Source of the DNA: Brettanomyces bruxellensis
Taxonomy: Eukaryota; Ascomycota; Pichiomycetes; Pichiales; Pichiaceae
NCBI RefSeq assembly: GCF_011074885.1
Contig: NC_054689.1
Span: 1 to 64,000 of the forward strand
Direction of reading: 5' to 3'
Length of the DNA stretch: 64,000 nucleotides
The notes beneath the pieces are model-generated. The model was not told the DNA's origin. It did not search any database and saw nothing but the letters and a program-made list of their open reading frames with translations. Positions within the stretch are counted from its first letter, which is position 1; every line of letters starts with the position of its first letter. Positions 9,727 to 19,700 of the stretch are shown here, one piece after another. The position numbers were made by a program, and so were the translations under genes.

Positions 9727-11775
9727 ATGAACATATTTAATTTCTTTGATGTTATTACAAATTACAATTTAGGTGAAAGTACCACCTCACATATATCAAA
9801 AAACCTCCTAGCCAGAATGTGTCACAACTTTTTGCAAAATATTTATACCAGGATAGAACCAGCTTTTAACCGAAATTATGCACCTACTGTTATATGTGTT
9901 ATAATGATGGGTATACTTTCAAGTTTATTTAGGCATAACGATGACTTGGATGAAAGGAATATTAGAAAAATGTTAGAAAGAGATTCTCGAAACTCGACCA
10001 ACATCTTTAGGCATAATTCAATCATAAGACAGTCAGAACTTAGTGCAGTTAAAAAAAAACTTGAATTCAAGTTTACAATATGCATAACTTTCTGCTTTAT
10101 TATTATATCGTTAATATTGATGCTTTATATTAACATGAAAAACAAGGATAAATTGCAAAAACGGGCACAATTAACATTGCTTAAAGAATTGAACGAGAGA
10201 TACGATGACATCGAAAAGCGCATTAATCAGACATTGTTTTCTAATAAACTTCAAGTGGATAAGACTTTGAACGAACATGAACAGCGGAATAATAAAGAAT
10301 TTGTTATACAACAAAAAAAACTTCAACAATTCATATACGAAAACCGAAAGAAAGTTGAAATTACCGTTACAAAAAATATTGAACGCATTGAACAGATCAA
10401 AAGAGGATTCATTGATCTCTTAGAAACTGATGACGAATTAAAAGGAACGTTGAGAAGAATAAAAACACTTGAAAAATCAGTATCCAATGCCGAGGATCGG
10501 TTCGCAAAAAAGAATAAGGAAATGGATGAAAATGTCAGAAAGCTAAATACCACAATAAATAAATTGGAAGATAAATCAGAGAATGCAGCGCTAGAGGTGG
10601 ATAAAAGTGTGGATATAGTTAAAGTAAATTGTTACAAAAGCAATATTCAATTGTTGAACTCCAAGATATTATTTGACACTGCATTATCAAAATTTGAGGT
10701 TGTTCAAGGTTCCATAAAAGAATTAATCACAGGAGGGCAACCAGAATCCTGTAACTCCACGAAATTTAAAGATAAGTCTTTTGATGATGCACAAAAAAGA
10801 TTAGAAAGATGTCTTGAGGCATCATTGCAGGTTCGGAAGAAATTGGAAATGATTGAATGTAAACGGGATAATGAAATGAACAATTCACATACATTATCAC
10901 TAGTTTTGGATGAGCATTCGTTAGATCCTCAGCCTGAGTTATCCAAGCAATCGTCTGAGGATTTTGGCTACTTCAAAATTTATTCTGATGCAAACGATCT
11001 TGTTATTTCCGATTTGAACGATCGAGTGAACAAGCTTGAAAGGTCAATCCAAGGCTCTAAAATACTCACGTCCAACCCCGTCTTATATGAGACATCGGAG
11101 AATTCTGGGAGCGAATGGATATCAGCAATTTACGGTATGCTGAATACTGATATTGTGATGCTTCAGTATCATGCCTTTGGGTTAGAAAGACTTGAAAGTT
11201 TGAATTTGTTTGAGGAGACGGGCCACAAACTAGGAAGCCAATATAAAATGATATCTGAATTTGTTAATATATGCAAAAGAGATTGTATCAAACTAATAAG
11301 TTCTATTAGGATTATAGTTCTGGAAAGCTATTTAGTCCAAAATCAGAATGATAATTACATTATCAAAGAGTGCAAGATTAAAATCACAGCATCATTGAGC
11401 GACATATTCGAATGGTTCAAAAAAAACGTGACGGAATCATCTGTCAGTGCTAAAGAAGGAAACTCTTTGCTTGAAATTTTAATACACTTTAGGAAGAGAT
11501 TAACATCTGATCTTATTAACATGGCAACAGAATATCTTTCGTTATTTCGTCAACACTTAAATGATTTTCACACAATACACGATTCTCTTGGCACGTTGAA
11601 GAATGCATCTTTGTCCAGTAAAGAGAGTCAGGATTCATTCGATTCTGAAGTCTCAAATTTTATAGATGAGTCAGTTATATCAACATCTTCTTGGAGAGAT
11701 GAATTTGATGAATCATTTAAACCTTTGAAATTGGCGCAAAGATGTCACGCTGGAGAGGCGAGCCGTTCGCATTGA
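9727..11775 (+). CDS. Unrecognised 682-residue protein with two membrane segments and a coiled coil
   Basis: I do not recognise this protein. Two hydrophobic segments lie near the N-terminus, residues about 52-68 (PTVICVIMMGILSSLF) and 115-136 (FTICITFCFIIISLILML). A long charged, heptad-like region follows, about residues 138-290, rich in Glu, Lys, Asn and Gln, that should form a coiled coil. The C-terminal half is also helical and polar, with no visible catalytic motif. The layout suits an organelle- or nuclear-envelope-anchored structural or tethering protein, but that is inference from shape alone. It starts at the first ATG of the frame. It is the first host gene beside the retrotransposon cluster and is transcribed away from it. 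Confidence 0.75.
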   Translation: MNIFNFFDVITNYNLGESTTSHISKNLLARMCHNFLQNIYTRIEPAFNRNYAPTVICVIMMGILSSLFRHNDDLDERNIRKMLERDSRNSTNIFRHNSIIRQSELSAVKKKLEFKFTICITFCFIIISLILMLYINMKNKDKLQKRAQLTLLKELNERYDDIEKRINQTLFSNKLQVDKTLNEHEQRNNKEFVIQQKKLQQFIYENRKKVEITVTKNIERIEQIKRGFIDLLETDDELKGTLRRIKTLEKSVSNAEDRFAKKNKEMDENVRKLNTTINKLEDKSENAALEVDKSVDIVKVNCYKSNIQLLNSKILFDTALSKFEVVQGSIKELITGGQPESCNSTKFKDKSFDDAQKRLERCLEASLQVRKKLEMIECKRDNEMNNSHTLSLVLDEHSLDPQPELSKQSSEDFGYFKIYSDANDLVISDLNDRVNKLERSIQGSKILTSNPVLYETSENSGSEWISAIYGMLNTDIVMLQYHAFGLERLESLNLFEETGHKLGSQYKMISEFVNICKRDCIKLISSIRIIVLESYLVQNQNDNYIIKECKIKITASLSDIFEWFKKNVTESSVSAKEGNSLLEILIHFRKRLTSDLINMATEYLSLFRQHLNDFHTIHDSLGTLKNASLSSKESQDSFDSEVSNFIDESVISTSSWRDEFDESFKPLKLAQRCHAGEASRSH

Positions 11776-12030
11776 CAAAGAAAAGCCAACATTTAATCAA
11801 GAAAGTTTTAACAGAGGAAATATCCGAAATAAAAATCTCGATCTCGAAATTAATTGATATATAATTTTTGGTATATTTTTTTTTGCAGTGCCTCAAGAAT
11901 GCTTTCTGATATCATAATCATATGATATGAAATCTTGACATTCGTACATTTAACTATACTTGGTCAAATATTTTATCTCTGATCAGAATATAGGAAGGTA
12001 TTGCACATATATACACAAATCCGTTTAGGA

Positions 12031-12840
12031 ATGAAATGTATTATATTATTAAAGAATAAAACTGTTCCACAGGATCAATATGCCGATGTATTCCAAGCAA
12101 GCGGATTTAGGCCTACCTTTCTTCCACTGCTGAAACATACAGCAATGAATGAAGAGCTTATATTGAAATTCTTGAAATCAAAAGAATTTATTAACGAATA
12201 TAAAGCGCTTATAATAACATCCCAAAGATGTATAGAAACATTGGATATAATTATTAGAAAGCTTCGAACAGAAAAATTCTCTTGTTTGAATGATATTTTA
12301 AAGAAACCATCGTATACTGTTGGTCCAGCAACAGCTCGTGTTTTAAAACAACTTGGATTTAAAGATATAAGAGGGGGCGAGGAAGCGGGAAATGGAGCCA
12401 TTCTTTCAGATATTATCATTAATGATGATATTTTCGACCACTCAGATTCTAGAAAGATATTATTTCTTACTGGTAAGATCAGAAAAGACACTATTCCCAA
12501 AAAACTTCGGGAAGCAGGATTTCAAATGAAGGAGCTTGTTTCTTATAAAACAGAGCCGTATGATGACATCATGAAGCGATATTGTGAGGTGCTAAGTACT
12601 TTAGATGAAATGGAGGATAATTGGCTTGTATTTTTCAGCCCGCAGGGGACCGAGGACATTTTAAACCGTTTACGTAACGATCCGACGCTACCATTTAATC
12701 TAGCCACAATAGGACCAACCACCGAGCACTTTTTACGGATGAAAGGAATAAAAACCGATGTTGTTTCGAAGAAACCTAATGCAAAAATGCTTTACGAATC
12801 CATTACCGAAGCATCGAAATACATATTTACACATCATTAA
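12031..12840 (+). CDS. HEM4: Uroporphyrinogen-III synthase
   Basis: This enzyme closes and isomerises hydroxymethylbilane to uroporphyrinogen III, the fourth step of haem synthesis, in the cytosol. The 269-residue product opens with KCIILLKNKTVPQDQY, the usual fungal Hem4 start. It contains the conserved YTVGPATARVLKQLGF segment of domain 2, the LFLTGKIRKDTIPKKLREAGF segment and WLVFFSPQGTEDIL near residue 205. The length fits the family (about 260-275). The open frame extends 10 codons upstream to a TTG; I chose the ATG at 12031 because the family begins there. It converges on TRS130 with about 115 bases between stop codons. Confidence 0.92.
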   Translation: MKCIILLKNKTVPQDQYADVFQASGFRPTFLPLLKHTAMNEELILKFLKSKEFINEYKALIITSQRCIETLDIIIRKLRTEKFSCLNDILKKPSYTVGPATARVLKQLGFKDIRGGEEAGNGAILSDIIINDDIFDHSDSRKILFLTGKIRKDTIPKKLREAGFQMKELVSYKTEPYDDIMKRYCEVLSTLDEMEDNWLVFFSPQGTEDILNRLRNDPTLPFNLATIGPTTEHFLRMKGIKTDVVSKKPNAKMLYESITEASKYIFTHH

Positions 12841-12954
12841 TACTTATAAATTGAAGTAATACTTTTTTCATCGAGCACTTTATTTTAATCCTTGATGCAT
12901 AGAATCATATTTATTACTTGTCCTGGAATATTAGACAAAAAATAGAAGATTCGG

Positions 12955-15900
12955 CTAAAATGTATGCACAACCTTGTTGAGCTCCGAAACAACAAGAACA
13001 GTTTCGGAACTGTTCTTGTAATCAAGCTCCATTTCAATGTTGAAGTTTGTTAGGTTATGAACTTCAATTCGTGGCAATTCTAATCTTCCAATTTGCAAAG
13101 GAATTAAAGTAAGTTCAGTCTCTAAAACATTTTTTGGTTTATGAGCGATATCAAGGGAGATCTCCTTCGTGAAATTCTGTTCACCGGCAATAAGCCACAA
13201 CTGTTCATGCTCAGCAAAATTGAGCTGCAATTTAATCTTTTTTGGCGTTGAAGATGCCTGGAACCTTACCTTTTTCTCGCTATTATTAGGTTTCTGAAGG
13301 ACAATAACGCGAAGTCGAAGAGTAACCTCGATTGGTTGGCAAACCAGGTATTGAAGCTTTTTCTGGAAGTCAAGCTCAACAATATTGATAATATTGATAA
13401 CGGGTAACGGAACACTGATTATAAGTCTGTGCTGAATATCCGCTAGAATCTCATCATTAACTTTAAAAGTTTGGGAGTTTAAATCATGTACCAACTCAGC
13501 GATGGATTGTATGATTACGGAAAGATCCGTAGTATTTATTAACTTGAACACTTTCGAAAATTTAGAAAGATCATAATTCACCAATTCAACTCTCCCTGTC
13601 AGTCCATATAAATTATGCTTAAAATCCAATTTATCAAAAATTTCTTCACTTAAAACATTGAAATACCTAAGGAGATAGGGCTTCGATGCTTCAAGTTTTT
13701 CGTAATAGAGACTCTTGAAAATTTCAACAATTTCAGAATGTAGATCATTGTATTCAATCGATAAATTTAAAGATTCATCCTTTAAATTTGTTAAACGATA
13801 AAAAAAAGTGGATCCCTGATCGATATATGCAATAACATTCTTTGGAGAGTGCCATGTATCAATCTTTGTTTGGTAGTCATTTTTCGGAGAATCGAGACTC
13901 ACCCTTTGCACCCTAACTGGATTGTCAACCATGACTGAATTTATGGTATAATTAGAAAATAGATTTGATGATTTAAAAATATCTTGGACAGAAACTGCAA
14001 TCGAAAGAGAAGTTTCAAGGGATTTGCTGCAATATTTAGAATAACCATCTCCAAAAATGAAGTTACATCCCACAAATACCTTTGTGTTCGACACATCAGG
14101 AGGAAACATGTATGGGATATACAAGAGAATTTCATCGCCCTTGTTCATAATTTTATCACCGGAATATTTGAATGCCAACGCACCTCCTAAATTCTCGATG
14201 TCAAATTCAAGATTCAGTCTAATTCTGGAATTATCTTTGAACTGAATTACTGATAAGAGATAATCGGCATGTGATATCAATCGACTCTCATCAAACTGGT
14301 TTAAAATGAATTCAAATTTATTGAATGGATTATCTCCAACATGTACAACAAGTAATACTTGATCATTGTTCAGATATCTTGTTTTTGGAACACTAATGTC
14401 AATCATAGTATTGGAAAGGATGCGATCGCTTTTGATGAGTGAATTAATTTGGAACATTTTAACAGATTTAAAGATATGCTTTACCAAACATAACTTTCCA
14501 ATATGAATTGTCATCTTCGTGGCGAAATATTCTCCAACTATGATCTTTTTCGATTTCAAGATACATGAGAATTTTGTTTTTAACATAAAATCTGTAGTCG
14601 AAAACTCAAGTGAACTTAAATAATGATCTTCATTTTGACACGGAGCATCGTCTTGCGAAGTTAATGAAAGAACAATACTATCTGCCTTTATATCAGATAA
14701 CTTACTATCGAAATGCACAGAAATGGCATATATGTCTGGTGACACGCATTCTATTTCTGGATTAATGCTAATGTCAATAATATTATCATTTTCTATAATC
14801 AGAGGTTCAGATATATCACTGACAAGATTTCTGAATTGATCCAACATATTCTCCTGATTCATTGAAATCATTTCTAGATAGGAAACAAGCAAATCAGCGA
14901 CAATAGAATGATCCGCCTTCTTTCTAAGTTTGCTCAAATTGTCGACGTAAACTTTGAGTAACGCCAAAGAAACAGAATTCCATCCGGATGATTTGTAAAA
15001 TTGAAACGAGTTACTAATAACTTCCACGGAAGTTTCATAATCATTCATGCTATAGTATAACATCAGCGCAACTTCTGTTGACAATGTATCAACAGTATTC
15101 TGCTTATAAGGAGACTGCGAATACAACTTGATACATTCTTCTGTGATTTCAACAACATGCTGTTTGAACAGCTTCTCTGTCTTTATAAATTTCTCAATTT
15201 TCATGCTTATGACTTTATAAGGATGCATACTTTCACCGCTGCTAGAAGTAAATGAAATATCAGATAAACATCCTTTCATCTTGTAATTTTTTGAATTTCC
15301 TAGATTAGTTAATTCATCTTTTTCAAGAAATTTTAGGTCTCCGAGTACCTCATAGAGCTGATTTGGGACTTCCTCGTTCTTATCAAGAATGAATCTAAGC
15401 TTTTTGTCGCTGAAAAAGTCCTCAATCAGAAGAATACAAAATTCGCTCTTCTTGTTGCAGTCATAAATAGAGTTCAAAAAACTAAGTAGGAAATCTGCCA
15501 ATTTTAAAGAATTTCTCATATATAGACCAATAGTCTTTACCGAATCGTTCATTAATATCTGTGATAACCTTTCATAAGCGTACGCTTTGATCTCGTACTT
15601 TGTAGTCATATATGTAGATGATCGAACATTCGATATCATGGAGCGGAGAGGTAAATCCTGGAAATCAACTCTTTCAAAGCCATCCTCCTTGTTGATATTA
15701 CCAACAGATTGTAGAATCCGACTATAAAATTCAGCAGAATCCACAAACTGTCCAATTTTTAAAAATAAATCTGCACTTTTTCTAACTCCTAATAACTTTG
15801 GTCTTAAAGTGTGAAAATAATCCATTTTTGCGGATATAGATTCCATTATCCCAAGTTTGATCATGCTAACCAAACCATTCCAAATTTCACATTCCGCATC

Positions 15901-16392
15901 AGAATCACTGTAGCTCGACTTGATCTTGAAAGAATTTTGTAGCGTCATCTCAGGATCAGCGAAATCATTTCGTATTTTAGTCAAAATACTTGTTTTTAAA
16001 AACTTGTCAGCAGCAGAACGAAGAGATATGTTTTCATAAAGGATAATACAATAAGTCACCCTTGGATTCATGGACTTCACATTGTTTAGCCATTGTCTAA
16101 TTATTGGTCTTACCTTAGACCTATACTCATCCACACTCGTGGTGGTTACGAAGATGAACTTCATAAAAACATCCTCTTCATTTATATTTGTGACTTTATT
16201 TGCCAAATCGTCTTCAACATATCTTAGCTGAACATTTTTAATTGTTCTAATTGAATCTGCAGGTTTATATTTCCAATAGAGACTGTTCAAATTCGTTTGC
16301 TTTTTGAACTTTTCGCCTAAAATGGCACTGAAAACTTGAAATGGGTCATAATACCCTACGGCTAGAGTCACGGATTGCGATAAATGATCCAT
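12955..16392 (-). CDS. TRS130: TRAPPII complex subunit Trs130
   Basis: Trs130 is a large TRAPPII-specific subunit. It helps activate Rab GTPases (Ypt31/32, Ypt1) at the late Golgi. The 1145-residue protein starts with VGYYDPFQVFSAI and, soon after, NLNSLYWKYKPADSIRTIKN, the conserved opening of fungal Trs130 (family length about 1100). The middle is an alpha-helical solenoid and the C-terminal third is beta-rich, as expected for the TRAPPC10/Trs130 family. No premature stop was seen. The gene is divergent from the large acidic protein at 16759 and converges on HEM4. The name rests on the N-terminal motif, length and overall character. Confidence 0.82.
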   Translation of the reverse strand: MDHLSQSVTLAVGYYDPFQVFSAILGEKFKKQTNLNSLYWKYKPADSIRTIKNVQLRYVEDDLANKVTNINEEDVFMKFIFVTTTSVDEYRSKVRPIIRQWLNNVKSMNPRVTYCIILYENISLRSAADKFLKTSILTKIRNDFADPEMTLQNSFKIKSSYSDSDAECEIWNGLVSMIKLGIMESISAKMDYFHTLRPKLLGVRKSADLFLKIGQFVDSAEFYSRILQSVGNINKEDGFERVDFQDLPLRSMISNVRSSTYMTTKYEIKAYAYERLSQILMNDSVKTIGLYMRNSLKLADFLLSFLNSIYDCNKKSEFCILLIEDFFSDKKLRFILDKNEEVPNQLYEVLGDLKFLEKDELTNLGNSKNYKMKGCLSDISFTSSSGESMHPYKVISMKIEKFIKTEKLFKQHVVEITEECIKLYSQSPYKQNTVDTLSTEVALMLYYSMNDYETSVEVISNSFQFYKSSGWNSVSLALLKVYVDNLSKLRKKADHSIVADLLVSYLEMISMNQENMLDQFRNLVSDISEPLIIENDNIIDISINPEIECVSPDIYAISVHFDSKLSDIKADSIVLSLTSQDDAPCQNEDHYLSSLEFSTTDFMLKTKFSCILKSKKIIVGEYFATKMTIHIGKLCLVKHIFKSVKMFQINSLIKSDRILSNTMIDISVPKTRYLNNDQVLLVVHVGDNPFNKFEFILNQFDESRLISHADYLLSVIQFKDNSRIRLNLEFDIENLGGALAFKYSGDKIMNKGDEILLYIPYMFPPDVSNTKVFVGCNFIFGDGYSKYCSKSLETSLSIAVSVQDIFKSSNLFSNYTINSVMVDNPVRVQRVSLDSPKNDYQTKIDTWHSPKNVIAYIDQGSTFFYRLTNLKDESLNLSIEYNDLHSEIVEIFKSLYYEKLEASKPYLLRYFNVLSEEIFDKLDFKHNLYGLTGRVELVNYDLSKFSKVFKLINTTDLSVIIQSIAELVHDLNSQTFKVNDEILADIQHRLIISVPLPVINIINIVELDFQKKLQYLVCQPIEVTLRLRVIVLQKPNNSEKKVRFQASSTPKKIKLQLNFAEHEQLWLIAGEQNFTKEISLDIAHKPKNVLETELTLIPLQIGRLELPRIEVHNLTNFNIEMELDYKNSSETVLVVSELNKVVHTF

Positions 16393-16758
16393 CTCCTCAA
16401 CAAATTTTTATAACAGTCCGGAGAAACGATGACTATCTTTTAAATAAAAGTATGGAATGAAGTACAGAAAATCTAGCCATAATTAACCTTAAACGACGCT
16501 AGAGAATATTATTTGCTAGTCGAAGATCATCTATTTAGCGTGGCCATAAAAAACAGGCCAAGAAAAAAAAGTCGTAAAAAAGAAAAGTTTCAGTAAACAT
16601 TGCCAATTTTACATACTTCAACCTTAAAGTTTCAATTTACGATATTTTGTATCATATATTAATTAGTTGAAAGCATCCAGATATAAACTAAAGGGAAAGG
16701 AGACTTGCTTGAATTTAGTGAATTTGAGAGCATTTATTTTTGGAATTTCACGTAAAAT
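16393..16758. other. Divergent promoter region between TRS130 and the 1892-residue gene
   Basis: These 366 bases separate two start codons pointing away from each other and must hold both promoters. They contain poly(dA) runs near 16560-16585. No specific factor site is assigned. Confidence 0.5.
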
Positions 16759-19700
16759 ATGTCGGGTATATCAAATAATGAGAAAAGAAAGCCCTCAAAA
16801 GATAATAAGGAGAAAGAAAGTCTGAGTGTAACACCATTTCTTGATAAGGCAAAGGAGGAGCTTTACGGACAAAAGGCTATAATTTCCGAACCATTTGATA
16901 ATACCCTTTATTATAGAAACCCCGAATATTGGTCAACTCTAGCTAGAAGAGCAAATATACATCTCACAGAGTTCGAAGAGGACTCCGGTAGCGCAGGAAC
17001 CTTAAGTTTAGTTACAAATGACAATCACGCTGATGGAAATATTATCAAGAGTTCAGGAAATAATGACTCGAAGAACAGAAATGTGGTCATCAATGGAAGT
17101 GGCGTATCTTCCAGCGATTTTCAATGGTACGAAAAATTGAAAGAGAGGTATAACAATTATGTGAGCTCCTCAAAAAAAGAAGAGAAAGAGTTTTATGAAA
17201 ATTTGGATAAGGAATACAGGGTGGAAAGAGAAAAAATGCTTGTGATTAAGGAAGACGAAACTAAAATGAAGAAGCTCTCGCAGTTCATAAAACAGCTCAG
17301 GCTTGGAAAAGTCTTATCTGAAGGTGCAAACAGACATAAGAGTGAATCTGTTAAAGAAGAAGACATTCCTCAGACCGATGCAGAATCTTTAGCGCAAGGT
17401 ATTGATGAGGGAGAAATAAGTAAAGCCGTCGGGGAGGAAAAGAAAGATCAGCAATATTCAGAGATCGTGAATATTCATTCTTCTAGTGAGGAAGAAAACA
17501 TGTCAGATATAAACCAGACTGATGATGAACAAGATGATGGAACTTACAGCAATGATAAAGAAGATAACGTAGCTGATGCTACATCAGTGAATACACCATC
17601 AGAAGAGGAATCAGACGAACTTAATAATAGTGGTAATTGCAGCGAAGGTGGCAACAGAAATTATGCATACTCCGAACAAGAGGATAACTCGGAAAATAAG
17701 ACTGAATCAGGAGAACCTAGTAGAGAAGATTCCGAAGAAGAAGATTTCGAGTACTTACAGAATGAGGAATCTTGGCCACCAAGAATCTCTGTTGTTCCCC
17801 ATGAGGAAGTTGACGAACAACATGAATCTAGGGGCTCCAGTAACTGCCCGGTAAGCGGAACATCTGAGGAATCACGGATATCTGATATAGATGTATCCAT
17901 ATCCGAATCTGAAGCAGATATCGGAAATTCATCGGATCAAGCTAATAATGATGAAGGCTCATCCGAAGAAAGTACAAGAAACTCGGTAGTGGATTCTGGA
18001 ATAGCAACAGAGCGAGCATATGAAATACAATTGGAAGAACACTCTAATGAATCTGACGGATCTTTAGGAGAAAGCACTTCTTATGGTTCGGAAGTAGCAG
18101 ATGTTAACGGAAATACCATGGACAATGCAATAGCAATTGATAGTGAAGACGAATCAGATAGTGTTGAACAGGAGGAAAATGAAAACTTTAATGAGAATCC
18201 AAAAACAAATATTCAGCCGGAAATAAACTCCACATTCACAGATAATAATTACGCAGATATTATTGAAAATGCCAATTCAACGGGCGACGCTTCAACCGAA
18301 AGTTATTGGATGCATATTGCAAGGTTGACGCAAGAAAGCGAAAATGTTCCGGAAATCGATGATGTGCATCGTAGATATGCACCAGAAGAGTCAGAAAACT
18401 ATGATGATGATGTGATTAACAGCGATGAATCAGAAGCCGATAAAACAGGCTATATACACGTTGCACCCTCCGATTCGGAATCGGAGTCCGAAAAGGATAC
18501 AACACAGCGGAATTTATTGAACGAAAACCAGAAAGTTGATGCTAATGCTACATTTGAGTCTAGTTCATTAGATCCCCAACTTTTTGAAACTGCTGTTGAA
18601 GATATAAACACACATTTGATTGATAACAGTACGACAGAGCAAAATGCAAACTTGGGTGATGAATTTGAGTCTGGGCAAAAGCACCCCGATTTTGAAAAGT
18701 TGATAATACCAGAAAATACAAAAGATAAGGTTTCTCGTACCTTGGATAACCAAACGGCTATTGAGTCGCAAAAAACTGCGTCTGGTGCATCTGTAAAATC
18801 AGTGGCGATTGGAGACAATGATAAGCCAAGCACTCCAGAGTACGTTCCTCCTCCTCTGAAAATACCAACACCACAGCCTGCGAAGCTTAATCCATCCCTA
18901 TTAGATTTGCTCGACCAATCAATAACTATTCACAATAAAAACTCTGCTGGAAGCGTAACTGAAAATGATGAAGATGTTATAGTGGATGAAGGAACCGGCA
19001 AAGAATCATCAACACGTGACACGAATGTTACATTGTTACCCAGAAAAATATGGGAAGACAAGGCTATTTCACCGAATAATGCAGATTCTCATATGGAAGA
19101 AAATGACACCGTAGAGCAAACTTCTGAGATTCTATACAAGGATGAAGTAGCAAAAGCTCCTGTGTCAAATGATCGGAAGGATCTTGTTGGAAGAGAGAAA
19201 CATGGAAAAGAGTCAGATGCTTTAGGAAATCCCAACAATCTAGAAAATCATGAAAATACTAGTGAGGGAAGCATTGGTGCATTATCCGAATCATCAATGA
19301 TCATGTCAAGAACTGAAGAAGAAGACGACACAGCTTACGTCACCGCTCTCTATAACGAAACATTAGCAACGGACTCGCCCGAGGTGATACCTGCGAACCG
19401 CACAGTTTACATATCTAACGACAGCAGCGATAATGGGGAGAACGATACTTCAGATGCATCAGCAAATGAATCCTTGATAAGGGAGGAGGAGTCTGAGAAA
19501 AGTTCAGTGGTTAAAGAATTACAATCTACTTCTTTGAGTAACGAAGAGTCCGAAAATGGTCAAGAAATCGTGCCTGATGTTGAAAAGGATGCTGACGAGG
19601 CAAATGTGGACCAGATAGGTAATACGTCAGGGAGGTTGGAGGAAAAAGTTGAGAGTAACGAACTTCACACTAGCGAAGCAAAGAAAAGAAGCTTAGAGAA

